Assembly: GCA_963921825.1 (NCBI GenBank) | Contig: OY997594.1 | Span: 40,356,557-40,420,556, forward strand | Source of the DNA: Erodium maritimum | Taxonomy: Eukaryota; Streptophyta; Magnoliopsida; Geraniales; Geraniaceae | Reading direction: 5' to 3' | Length of the DNA: 64,000 nucleotides | Notes under the pieces: generated by a model | Database searches by the model: none | Seen by the model: only the letters and a program-made list of their open reading frames with translations | Told to the model about the DNA's origin: nothing | Translations under genes and position numbers: made by a program | Part shown: one piece after another, positions 23,470-34,712 of the stretch | Layout: every line of letters starts with the position of its first letter | Numbering within the stretch: the first letter of the stretch is position 1

Positions 23470-24989
23470 CCAAAGTGAGTTCCGGGGGACTCAGGGTAAC
23501 TTTCTGACCAATTTGAGAAAGGTTGACTTTTTGCTGGAAAAGTCAACCGAACGACGTTTTGGTCCATTCGAGGTCCGTTTTGGATCCAAAAAGCCTAGCC
23601 GTCATCGCAGCGGTCTTAGTTGAGCCGTTTCCTTGTAGCCCGTGAAGTTTCGTAATTTCTTGGAAAAAGTGACCAAATTTCGCGAATCTGACTGAAAAAG
23701 ATCTAGACGATATTTTCCAAAAGGTGTGGGACCCATTTGTCACATGTCACACAAATGGTGGTGTTAGGTTTTTTGAACAAAACTAAAGTAAATGAAAGAT
23801 GATGTTAGTTTTGTAATTATGGAAAAGTGGTGTATTTTTTAAACAAACAAAAGGAGATGGCAGACTCATGTTCGACCATTGTTCAAAAAATAGAAAAAAA
23901 AAGAAGTTTATAGAGAGAAAAGAAGAGAGGAGGAGAAAAAAGAGAAGAAGCTTGTAGGGTTTTGATGATTTCCTGACGATCCGACCGACCGATCGACTCA
24001 ACGACTGCGGATTCGAACTCCCCTCGTCATTCCCTACGGTGAGAACCCATTCTTTTCTCGTTTTGGTACGTTTGAAAATTAGGGGTTGAGTTTAAACGAG
24101 TCAAATATGGTTGGGTTTTGTTTAAGATTGGTTTAAAGATGAATGGTTGAGGTTTGGGGTTCGTTAGGAACGTTTTGGGGCGAAAAGGAAATTTTCCCAT
24201 TGTGGCCGTGTGGGTCCCACTTGGCCGGGCCTCGGGTTTTTCGTGTTCGGGTGGTTTTGGACGATCCCCGAATCGATAATTCACACCCGGAACGAATTTT
24301 GGAATTAAATTGTGAAAGTTGGAAATTTCGGGTTTAGAAACTTTAAACGCGAATTAAATGTCTCGAAAGTCGGAAATTGATTCCGTCGATTGCATTGGAA
24401 CCCTTGAATTATTCTAAGGTCGTAGAAACGAAAACGGGAATTTTCAGAGCCCCGGAAGGGCGTTCTCAAAACCCGGGCAGATTCGCCGAGTCGGGCGAAT
24501 CGGGCCTTTCCGGGCCCATTATTGACAATGTCGAGAAATTGGGAAGTTTGGGAGTGGTCGACATTGTCGGGGTTGAGTTTGGGCGTCAAATTCATCAAAA
24601 TTCAGCTTTGTCTGCAAACTTAAAAAGTGTTTAATTGTGATCTTGTTAGATCGTGTCGAGGACCGCCGAAAGGGAAAGCTAGGCGAGTGATCTCGAGCAC
24701 GCCGGAGCTTGGGCGTGGACTTTTCGGAAAGCGTTACGAGGTAGGGAAAACTAGCCGGATCTCGGCCATGACTAGGGAAAGTTAACAGTAGAAATGCATG
24801 TGACACTTGGGTGTCCTGGGTTAAGTAAGTTATCGAACTTTAGAAAGGCAGTCGACACCGGGTGGTGTCGTATGATACGGGAACATATCGAACAATAGAA
24901 ATGCATGTGACACTTAGTAGTGCCGTAGGAGCAGTGAACTTATCGATATTAGAATTACTGGAGGCATTTTTTTATGCCCGGAGGTTGAT

Positions 24990-25325
24990 TGGTTAGTTTG
25001 TGTCTTGGGTTGCCATGAGAGCCCGTACTTTACTGTTTGTGTCTTGGGTGGCCATGAGAGCTTGTACTTTACTTTTTGTGTCTTGGGTGGCAATGAGAGC
25101 CCGTACTTTACTGTTGGTGTGTCTTGGGTGGCCATGAGTGCCCGTGGGGTTGTTGAGCCCGTGTCTTTACTGTTGGTGTGTCTTGGGTGTCCATGAGTGC
25201 CTGTGGGGTTGTTGAACCCGTGTTTTACCGTTGGTGTCTTGGGTGGCCATGAGTGCCTGTGGGGTTGTTGAACCCGTGTTTTACCGTTGGCATCTTGGGT
25301 GGCCATGAGTGCCTGTGGAGTTTCA
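24990..25325. repeat. Tandem repeat in D1 (TCTTGGGTGGCCATGAG units)
   Basis: Seven units starting with a TCTTGGGTGGCCATGAG-like core; spacing is about 39-41 bp for the first four and 56-59 bp for the rest. The same array occurs in D2 at about 33262-33597. Confidence 0.85.
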
Positions 25326-25399
25326 AACCGGTGTTATTGTTGTTGTTGAACTTTGCTTGTGATTGTGATTGTGATTGTGGTTACCTGGGGTTGGTGAGT

Positions 25400-25612
25400 G
25401 ACAGGTCGACAGCCTGATCCGACTTTGTGTCGGGAAAAGTGCGACAGGTCGACCTCCTGATCCAACCGTCGCGTTGGGAAAAGGGCAATAGGTCGACAGC
25501 CTATCCGATTGCGGTCGGGAAAACTACGACAGGTCGACAGCCTGATCCAACCGTCGCGTTGTGAAAAGTGCGACAGGTCGGCCGCCTGATCCAACCGTCG
25601 CGTTGGGAAAAG
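25400..25612. repeat. Tandem repeat in D1 (GACAGGTCGAC units)
   Basis: Five units of about 40-45 bp with the core GACAGGTCGACAGCCTGATCC at 25400, 25443, 25488, 25528 and 25572. The same array lies in D2 at about 33672-33884. Confidence 0.85.
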
Positions 25613-26195
25613 GGCAGGGGGTTACTGAGCAGCTGGAATGCGATCCTTTGCGATCTTGTTTGGTATGCGATCCTTTGTGATCTTGGGTGTTGCGTGGTTA
25701 TCTTTTGTATCGTTGGAAGAGGTCGTAATCGTTGTGTCAGGTCTACATTACGTGTCCGAGTGTTGAGTCGGTTGAGGGAAGTATCAGTTGTGTGTCAGTC
25801 GGGTTACTTGAGTTTGGGGATAGTAGTCCCCGGTGTTGGGTTGTTGTTGGTGTTACCGGCATCGTCTGCTAGTATGTCGTAGTCAGTCTGTTATCCGTGG
25901 TGATGAGCGAACGCTCACCCCTAGCTGCTTTTCCTACAGGTACTGGTCGCGGGATGGACTAGGTGAGCTCTCGAAGCTTGAAGAGCTAGGAGCGGAGTCC
26001 GAGTTTTCTTTTGAGTCTAGCGACGTACACTTTGCTTTTTGTCCGCTTGTTGGGACGTACTTTTGAGTTGTAAATAATTATTTTGATTAACTACTCGATG
26101 GTTTTAAAGTGATTTATTTAAAAGGATTGAAAATGTTTTATTGTTTTAAACGTTCGCGTTCCGCGTTCGCGTTCTACTGAATTTGGGGCGTGACA

Positions 26196-26433
26196 TCCAT
26201 AGTCCTAAATTTGATGTTTCTCACAAACAAACAAATCAAGTGCAAAAGGTATTGAACTTGAAATGATGAAACAACAAACTAAGAAAACAAATCTGGACAG
26301 ATTTGAGTTTTGTTCAAAACTTCTTCTTTTCTCTTTTTTTTTCAAAGTAAAACAGCAACAATTGATAAAAACGAAATTAATAAAATAAAGGATAGATAAA
26401 ACCTGATTTGGAGCGTTTAGCTCTGATGCCAGA
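26196..26433 (-). mobile_element. Second copy of CRM-like leader and primer site
   Basis: Read on the minus strand, directly after the 3' LTR of the CRM-like element: two bases, then GGCATCAGAGC-type primer site (26420-26431), then about 220 bp of leader ending at the ATGGA target where a D LTR sits. It duplicates 34475-34712. An internal start should not follow a 3' LTR, so this is the start of a second, truncated tandem unit. Confidence 0.85.
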
Positions 26434-27279
26434 TGATACAGGAACGTGATGGTAGGATGGAGAACCTTAGCTGACCGTACTACAGTTTCTAAGGTTCCAA
26501 TGTATGACAATGGAGTCGATGATGGAGATTGCTTCAACTCGTCGTACAACACTTTTTCAAGAATCGAAGTAATTAGGAGGATAGATGGTGGATTGAATGA
26601 CGCCACACAGATTATGGAAAGTCTGTGATAAGTCGAACAAACAACTTCAAGGCTTCGCACACAAGAAGGTTGAATGTGATAAGTTCTTCCTAGAAGAAAA
26701 CTCGAATTTTTATTTCATAAAACTTGCATAATACATGATGAGAAGGGACTTTATTAAATAGTCCAGCAACAAGTGACCTTCATGGGTCGAAAATTGATTA
26801 CATTCGACTCTAATAAGTGTTAAATGACTCTTAATAAACTAAAGGTTTTGAATCTGCAAAATAGCAAAAGTAACTCATTAATAATCTGAATTTAAATGCA
26901 TACCTTGGCTATTAAATATTCTTGAGTGGTTTCAGGGGCTGAATCTCCTTTGGAAATGATGAATAAGTTGGCTTCATTAATTCCTTGAAGTAGAGGCAAA
27001 AACAGATTTGTTGAAGTCTTGAATTGCTCTTGAATGCCTTCTTGATTTGCCTTGGTGATCACGTCTTCTTGGAGTTCCCCATGCTCTATTAAACTGTCCA
27101 CTTTCTTTTTGAATTCTTCATGTAATGCTTTAGTTCCTGATCTTGTCCTTGGTACTGATCGCATAATAGGAATGTTGTTGATAACTTCTTCTGCGGGCTC
27201 GAATAAAGTACTGATACCTTCGACGTCCGGTGCTAGTCGCATAATAGGAATGTTGGTGATAGCTTCGTTGTCCTCATCA
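26434..27279 (-). repeat. 3' LTR of CRM-like element
   Basis: 846 bp, TGATGAGG to CTGTATCA on the minus strand. Bases 26434-27170 differ from the other LTR at about 5 positions, while 27171-27279 differs at about 10 of 109 positions. The LTR includes the end of the pol frame (26892-27279), with the phrase N-I-P-I-M-R twice, reflecting a 75-bp internal duplication. Confidence 0.92.
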
Positions 27280-27294
27280 TCCCCTCCCTCTTGA
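27280..27294 (-). other. Polypurine tract of CRM-like element
   Basis: CAAGAGGGAGGGGA on the minus strand immediately before the TGATGAGG LTR start. It also codes for Q-E-G-G in the pol frame that continues into the LTR. Confidence 0.88.
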
Positions 27295-28510
27295 CAAGGT
27301 TCTGACCTCATAACTGAATCATCTGCATGATAGGGAGCCAAATCAGTAATATTGAAAGTTGGGGAAATGTTTAACTCACCTGGAAGCTCAAGCTTGTAAG
27401 CGTTGTTGTTGATTTTCTCTCACACTCGAAATGGTCCATCTCCTCTTGGTGAGAGCTTGGATTTTCCCTGATTTGGGAACCTTTCCTTTCTCATGTGTAC
27501 CCATACCAAGTTTCCTCGTTCAAAACTGATATCTTTTCGATGCTTATCAGCTCGTTGCTTGTATTTCTCGGTCCTTTTCTCCAAATTTTCTTTGACCTTT
27601 CGATGGAGTTTCTTGATAAAATCTGCTTTGCTTTCTCCTTCACTAGAAATAACATCTTGATGCAAAGATACAAGATCTAAAGGAGTAGTAGGGTTAATGC
27701 CATAAACAATTTCAAAATGCGAGAATTTAGTAGCAGAATGTTTGGCATGATTATAAGCAAACTCAATAAATGGTAAACAAGATAACCAATGCTTCAAGTT
27801 CTTACCCACCGTGGCTCTCAACAATGCTGAAAGAGTCCGAATTACCACCTCATTTTGGCCATCTGTTGTGGATGACACGTAGTTGAGAAGAGCATCTTCG
27901 TTCCCAACTTTCTCCATAAAGTTTTCCAAAAATGGGCTAGAAATTTGGTATCACGATCTGATACAATTGTCCATGGCAATCCATGCAACCGCACAACTTC
28001 TTTGAAAAAAAGATCAGCAATTTGAGTAGCATCATTAGTCTTGTTGCATGGGATGAAATGAGCCATTTTGGAAAATCTGTCCACTACCACAAAAATGGAG
28101 TCGTTGTGGTTGATCTTTGGTAGACCTAAAACAAAATCCATAGAAATGTCTACCCATGGTAGGTTAGGAATAAACAATGGCATATATAAACCGATAGGAT
28201 GTGACCTGGATTTTTCCTTTAAGCAAGTGATGCAGTTAGCATAGAATCTCTCCACGTCTCTCTTTAGGTGCGGCCAAAAGAAATGATCCATAAGCATACT
28301 TAGAATTTTGTCTCGACCAAAATGTCCCATAAGCCCTCCTCCATGTGCTTTTCTGATCAGAAAATCTCTCATGGATCCTTGTGGTATGCAAAGCCTCCTA
28401 TCCTTGAATAAGAATCCATCTTGTTGATAAAATGATCCATACGCAGCTTTGCTTGTCTCCTTGAAGGCTTCCTTGAAATATGGATCAGTTTCATATAAAC
28501 TCTTGATATG
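27295..28510 (-). pseudogene. pol: Integrase of CRM-like element (broken)
   Basis: Minus-strand frames 27842-28372 and 27420-27929 overlap in different frames, so a frameshift lies near 27900. Visible features: zinc-binding part with H-F-G-R and C-I-T-C; catalytic Asp in D-I-S-M-D-F and in I-V-S-D-R-D; Glu in G-Q-N-E-V-V; and a C-terminal S-P-R-G-D-G-P-F-R-V phrase followed by a TGA where Trp is usual. The frame then continues to the polypurine tract. Integrase inserts the cDNA into chromosomes; this copy cannot make one. Confidence 0.82.
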
Positions 28511-29719
28511 CTCAAATCACATGATTCTTGCCTTCACTGTGCAAATTAGAGAATGCCTCCTTGATAGTGCATCAACTACGACATTTTCCTTGCATTTCTT
28601 GTACTTGATCACATATGGAAAAGTCTCTATAAACTCAAGCCACTTCGCATGTCTTTTCTTAAGAGTGGTATGTCCTCTTAGGTGCTTGAGGGTCTCATGA
28701 TCTGTATGAATAACAAACTCTTTGGATAATAGATAATGTTGCCAAGTTTCAAGAGATCTTACCAAAGCATAAAGTTCTTTTTCATAAGTAGGGTAATTAA
28801 GGGCAGCTCAATTGAGTGTCTCACTAAAGTATGCTATTGGCTTTCCCCTTTAAGTTAGGACAGCGCCTATACCTGTACCTGAAGCATCACATTCAATTTC
28901 ATTTGTGTTATCAAAGTTAGGTAATACCAGAACAGGTGCATGTGTAAGGCTATCTTTGAGCTTTTGGAATGCTTCCTCTTGTGCTTGACCCCATTTAAAC
29001 CCCACATTCTTTTTAATCACAACGGTCAAAGGGGCAGCAATGGTGCTAAAATCCTTCACAAATTTTCTATAGAAGCTAGCCAATCCATGGAAGCTTCTAA
29101 CATGTCCAATGGTTGTTTGTGTAGGCCAATCTTGAATGGCCTTGATTTTCTCCTCATCAACCTTCAATCCCTGCGAGCTTACAACAAATCCTAAAAACAC
29201 AACTTGATCAGTGCAAAATGAGCATTTATTAAGATTTGCATAGATATTTTCAGCTCGTAGTGTCTCTAGAACCTGTACGACGTGGTTTAAATGATCTGCA
29301 AGGTTAGAACTATAAACCAATATATCATCAAAATATACTACCACAAACTTACTGATGTATGCCCATAAGACATGATTCATGAGCCTCATGAATGTACTTG
29401 GAGCATTTGTGAGTCCAAATGGCATGACCAGCCACTCATATAACCCTTGCTTAGCCTTAAACGTTGTTTTCCATTCATCTCCTTCCTTCATTCTGACTTG
29501 ATGGTAGCCACTCCTTAAATCATTCTTAGAGAATATTGTAGCTCCATTTAGCTCATATAACATATCATCAAGCCTCGGAATTGGATGCCTATACTTGACA
29601 GTGATATTTTCGATGGCTCGAAAATCAACACACATCCTCCATGTTCCATCTTTCTTAGGCATTAGAAGGACAGGTACTGCACATAGGCTAAGACTTTCAC
29701 GAATATAACCTTTTGACAT
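28511..29719 (-). pseudogene. pol: Reverse transcriptase-RNase H of CRM-like element
   Basis: The 289-residue frame at 28850-29719 covers nearly the whole polymerase: F-S-K-N-D-L (first catalytic Asp), [11 protein letters not shown] and Y-F-D-D-I-L-V-Y-S at residues 129-137, all intact. RNase H begins in the same frame ([13 protein letters not shown]), meets a stop at 28850, and resumes at 28517-28765 with H-T-D-H and V-V-D-A-L-S-R-R. A frameshift separates the start of this frame from the upstream frame at 29740. Confidence 0.85.
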
Positions 29720-29739
29720 GAGATCTTGAACTTTCTTTT

Positions 29740-30614
29740 CTAGCTCTTGAGCTTCTTCGGGATAACCCTATAAGCTGGCTTGTTTGGCAATGGTACACCA
29801 GGAACAAGATCAATTTGATGCTCAATTCCTCTTATTGGTGGGAGACCTGGTGGCATCTCCTCGGGAAACACCTCTTTGAGTTTTTCTAGTAGTTCAAGCA
29901 ACTCGGGAGATAATTCATGTTCTTCTTGACCTGAAAACAAACCTTCCTTATAGATCATTAGTAGCACCTTATTTGATGAATCAAGAGATTTCAAAACACT
30001 AGAAGGTCTAATATAAAGGTTGGTTTTGTCTAACTTAGCTCCTTTGGTCATAGATATCTGCATTTCATGCACTTCTTGTGGACTAAGAGGAGCCAAAGTG
30101 TGCTTCTTGTTGTTGTGAGTGAAAGAGTAGTAGTTGGTCTTTCCATTATGTATAGTTTCTTTATAAAACTGCCACGGTCGTCCTAGAAGAAGGTGACCAG
30201 CTTGCATAGGAACCACATCACACACAACTTGATCTACATATTTGTCTATGTTGAAAGGTATAGTACTTGCTCGGAGATCTTGAGCTCAGAGCCGTCATTG
30301 AGTCATTTCAGCCGGTATGGTCGAGGGTGCTTTGTCTTTTGGAGACCTAGCTTATCAACCAAATACTTGCTGGCCACGTTAGTACATGAACCTTTATCAA
30401 TAATCAAGCTACATACCTTAGAATTTATGTTGCATCGTGAGGGAAAGATGTTTTCTCGCTGAATAGTCTCGGGATCAAAGAGTGAGCTAAGTGCTCTCCT
30501 TATGACTATTAGTTCTCCGTTTTCCGTATAATCGATAATATCTTCTTCGGATTCAGTTCTTTCTTCTTCCTCATCTTGAGACTCGTATTCTCCATTAGCC
30601 TTGAGGATCATCAC
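29740..30614 (-). pseudogene. pol: Protease and linker of CRM-like element
   Basis: Minus-strand frames 30303-30614 and 29740-30225. The protease active site reads I-I-D-K-G-S-C-T-N-V-A-S, with Lys where the second position is normally Gly; the Asp is present. H-L-L-L-G-R-P-W-Q-F, conserved in chromoviruses, follows. A stop separates the two frames. The linker ends at P-N-K-P-A-Y-R just before RT. Confidence 0.8.
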
Positions 30615-31603
30615 TCGCTGGTTTTGGCATTCTCGTGCATAGTGTCCTTTTCCCTGACATTTAAAACAAGTAATGTCACGAGTTCTTTGAATTAAATCCT
30701 CACCTTGCTCTGGTTTGGTTCCTTTTGATGATTATGTTAGCTTCCCTTTGATTATCTGGTGCGTCTCATCGGGCTTTCCTTTGTCTAGCATTTTTGGTGG
30801 TTGCGATGCCCAAGAATTCTTGTTTCGATTGGTAGAAGATGTCTTCCTCTTAATGTGTTGTTCAGCTCTAGCAAGGTGCAATAATTCTTCCAAATCATGG
30901 TAGGTTTGTCTTTCCCCCTTTCTAGCAATTCTATCATGAAGACCATCTAGAAATTGAGCCATTAGAGACTCCTCTGAATCTTCAGATTCTAATCTGTTTC
31001 AAAGTGTCTCAAACTCATCAAAATATTCCTCCACTGATTTATTTCCATGAGAGAGATTTCTGAATTTTTGTTGTAGGCTTCGATAATAATATGTTGGAAC
31101 ATATATCTTCCTCATGATGAATCTCATGTCCTCCCAAGTTGCAATCTGACCATGCCTATGCCTCCTCCTCCTCTCGGACACGTCTCTGTCCCACCAAGCC
31201 AAGGCACCTTTAGTAAGTTGGGCAGCAGCTAGGGATACTTTCCTTTGTAATATTCAAAGATATACTCCATACGTCTCTCCCAATCAAGATAAGCTTCTGG
31301 ATTGACCTTCCCTGCGAAAGTTGGAGCATTGAGCTTGAAATCTTTGTTTACATGCCTAGCATCCTCTTCTCGGCCTCGATCATAATTCTATTGTCTCCTT
31401 GGTCTTGGATTTTGATAAAAATATGGTTGGTCATCGTCTCCAGAATCTGGTTCATCATCATTTTGACTCATTCTTGGAGAATTCACATTTCGAATGGGAT
31501 TTCTACGTGCTGGTGGTGGCTGTTCAATTCTTGTCAATCGATTTCCAAGGTCTTGGATGGCAGCAAGAATCGAAACCATGTTTGCATCCCCTTGTTCTTC
31601 CAT
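30615..31603 (-). pseudogene. gag: Gag of CRM-like element (broken)
   Basis: The start codon is at 31603, inside the ATGGA target duplication of solo LTR D2. The first 72 codons (M-E-E-Q-G-D-A-N-M) run to a stop at 31388. Later frames at 30999-31202 (A-W-W-D-R-D-V-S-E-R-R-R-R) and 30732-30962 cover the core. An intact CCHC knuckle, C-F-K-C-Q-G-K-G-H-Y-A-R-E-C, lies at about 30630-30675. At least three stops or frameshifts break it. Confidence 0.82.
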
Positions 31604-34474
31604 TGTAAGAACCACTCCCGGTCAACGCCAGTCAAATCGGCGACAAAAAGGGAAATTTAAAATTTTTGGACAGACACTTAAATGAACCTAAATTTGACCC
31701 CGAGGGTCATACCGGACTTAAGTTGACCCCGATATCGACCAAAGTGAGTTCCGGGGGACTCAGGGCAACTTTCTGACCAATTTGAGAAAGGTTGACTTTT
31801 TGCTGGAAAAGTCAACCGAACGACGTTTTGGTCCATTCGAGGTCCGTTTTGGATCCAAAAAGCCTAGCCGTCATCGCAGCGGTCTTAGTTGAGCCGTTTC
31901 CTTGTAGCCCGTGAAGTTTCGTAATTTCTTGGAAAAAGTGACCAAATTTCGCGAATCTGACTGAAAAAGATCTAGACGATATTTTCCAAAAGGTGTGGGA
32001 CCCATTTGTCACATGTCACACAAGTGGTGGTGTTAGGTTTTTTGAACAAAACTAAAGTAAATGAAAGATGATGTTAGTTTTGTAATTATGGAAAAGTGGT
32101 GTATTTTTGAAACAAACAAAAGGAGATGGCAGACTCATGTTCGGCCATTGTTCAAAAAATAGAAAAAAAAAAAGAAGTTTATAGAGAGAAAAGAAGAGAG
32201 GAGGAGAGAAAAAGAGAAGAAGCTTGTAGGGTTTTGATGATTTCCTGACGATCCGACCGACCGATCGACTCAACGACTGCGGATTCGAACTCCCCTCGTC
32301 ATTCCCTACGGTGAGAACCCATTCTTTTCTCGTTTTGGTACGTTTGAAAATTAGGGGTTGAGTTTAAACGAGTCAAATATGGTTGGGTTTTGTTTAAGAT
32401 TGGTTTAAAGATGAATGGTTGAGGTTTGGGGTTCGTTAGGAACGTTTTGGGGCGAAAAGGAAATTTTCCCATTGTGGCCGTGTGGGTCCCACTTGGCCGG
32501 GCCTCGGGTTTTTCGTGTTCGGGTGGTTTTGGACGATCCCCGAATCGATAATTCACACCCGGAACGAATTTTGGAATTAAATTGTGAAAGTTGGAAATTT
32601 CGGGTTTAGAAACTTTAAACGCGAATTAAATGTCTCGGAAGTCGGAAATTGATTCCGTCGATTGCATTGGAACCCTTGAATTATTCTAAGGTCGTAGAAA
32701 CGAAAACGGGAATTTTCGGAGCCCCGGAAGGGCGTTCTCAAAACCCGGGCAGATTCGCCGAGTCGGGCGAATCGGGCCTTTCCGGGCCCATTATTGACAA
32801 TGTCGAGAAATTGGGAAGTTTGGGAGTGGTCGACATTGTCGGGGTTGAGTTTGGGCGTCAAATTCATCAAAATTCAGCTTTGTCTGCAAACTTAAAAAGT
32901 GTTTAATTGTGATCTTGTTAGATCGTGTCGAGGACCGCCGAAAGGGAAAGCTAGGCGAGTGATCTCGAGCACGTCGGAGCTTGGGCGTGGACTTTTCGGA
33001 AAGCGTTACGAGGTAGGGAAAAGTAGCCGGATCTCGGCCATGACTAGGGAAAGTTAACAGTAGAAATGCATGTGACACTTGGGTGTCGTGGGTTAAGTAA
33101 GTTATCGAACTTTAGAAAGGCAGTCGACACCGGGTGGTGTCGTATGATACGGGAACGTATCGAACAATAGAAATGCATGTGACACTTAGTAGTGCCGTAG
33201 GAGCAGTGAACTTATCGATATTAGAATTACTGGAGGCATTTTTTTATGCCCGGAGGTTGATTGGTTAGTTTGTGTCTTGGGTTGCCATGAGAGCCCGTAC
33301 TTTACTGTTTGTGTCTTGGGTGGCCATGAGAGCTTGTACTTTACTTTTTGTGTCTTGGGTGGCAATGAGAGCCCGTACTTTACTGTTGGTGTGTCTTGGG
33401 TGGCCATGAGTGCCCGTGGGGTTGTTGAGCCCGTGTCTTTACTGTTGGTGTGTCTTGGGTGTCCATGAGTGCCTGTGGGGTTGTTGAACCCGTGTTTTAC
33501 CGTTGGTGTCTTGGGTGGCCATGAGTGCCTGTGGGGTTGTTGAACCCGTGTTTTACCGTTGGCATCTTGGGTGGCCATGAGTGCCTGTGGAGTTTCAAAC
33601 CGGTGTTATTGTTGTTGTTGAACTTTGCTTGTGATTGTGATTGTGATTGTGGTTACCTGGGGTTGGTGAGTGACAGGTCGACAGCCTGATCCGACTTTGT
33701 GTCGGGAAAAGTGCGACAGGTCGACCTCCTGATCCAACCGTCGCGTTGGGAAAAGGGCAATAGGTCGACAGCCTATCCGATTGCGGTCGGGAAAACTACG
33801 ACAGGTCGACAGCCTGATCCAACCGTCGCGTTGTGAAAAGTGCGACAGGTCGGCCGCCTGATCCAACCGTCGCGTTGGGAAAAGGGCAGGGGGTTACTGA
33901 GCAGCTGGAATGCGATCCTTTGCGATCTTGTTTGGTATGCGATCCTTTGTGATCTTGGGTGTTGCGTGGTTATCTTTTGTATCGTTGGAAGAGGTCGTAA
34001 TCGTTGTGTCAGGTCTACATTACGTGTCCGAGTGTTGAGTCGGTTGAGGGAAGTATCAGTTGTGTGTCAGTCGGGTTACTTGAGTTTGGGGATAGTAGTC
34101 CCCGGTGTTGGGTTGTTGTTGGTGTTACCGGCATCGTCTGCTAGTATGTCGTAGTCAGTCTGTTATCCGTGGTGATGAGCGAACGCTCACCCCTAGCTGC
34201 TTTTCCTACAGGTACTGGTCGCGGGATGGACTAGGTGAGCTCTCGAAGCTTGAAGAGCTAGGAGCGGAGTCCGAGTTTTCTTTTGAGTCTAGCGACGTAC
34301 ACTTTGCTTTTTGTCTGCTTGTTGGGACGTACTTTTGAGTTGTAAATAATTATTTTGATTAACTACTCGATGGTTTTAAAGTGATTTATTTAAAAGGATT
34401 GAAAATGTTTTATTGTTTTAAACGTTCGCGTTCCGCGTTCCGCGTTCGCGTTCTACTGAATTTGGGGCGTGACA
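31604..34474. mobile_element. Giant solo LTR, family D (copy D2)
   Basis: 2871 bp, TGTAAGAACC to GGGGCGTGACA, bounded by TCCAT on both sides (31599-31603 and 34475-34479). It sits exactly at the gag start codon of the CRM-like element. The two internal tandem arrays of D1 are repeated here (about 33262-33597 and 33672-33884). An LTR near 3 kb fits Tekay/Del-like or non-autonomous elements, but without an internal region the family is undecided. Confidence 0.93.
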
Positions 34475-34712
34475 TCCATAGTCCTAAATTTGATGTTTCT
34501 CACAAACAAACAAATCAAGTGCAAAAGGTATTGAACTTGAAATGATGAAACAACAAACTAAGAAAACAAATCTGGACAGATTTGAGTTTTGTTCAAAACT
34601 TCTTCTTTTCTCTTTTTTTTTCAAAGTAAAACAGCAACAATTGATAAAAACGAAATTAATAAAATAAAGGATAGATAAAACCTGATTTGGAGCGTTTAGC
34701 TCTGATGCCAGA
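34475..34712 (-). other. Leader and primer site of CRM-like element
   Basis: On the minus strand the 5' LTR ends CTGTATCA, followed by TC and the primer site TGGCATCAGAGC (34699-34710), a one-base variant of the iMet site. About 220 bp of leader follow until D2 interrupts at ATGGA. Confidence 0.87.

Larger units (their letters stand above)
23470..26195. mobile_element. Giant LTR, family D (copy D1), left end missing
   Basis: 2726 bp ending GGGGCGTGACA. It is nearly identical to 31739-34474; I count roughly 13-15 single-base differences in 2.7 kb. The first 135 bases of the LTR (TGTAAGAACC start) are absent. It is followed by TCCAT and the same leader sequence as copy D2, showing that both copies descend from one insertion later duplicated together with its flank. 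Orientation is not known because no D element with an internal region is present. The paired frames on both strands are not genes. Confidence 0.88.

Noticed and set aside
24914..25306. 130-codon minus-strand frame, identical again at 33186-33578
   Set aside because: Product of the tandem array in giant LTRs D1 and D2; no domain, and duplication follows the LTR.
26205..26660. 151-codon minus-strand frame, repeated at 34484-34939
   Set aside because: Spans the LTR end, primer site and leader of the CRM-like element, which are non-coding; no domain.
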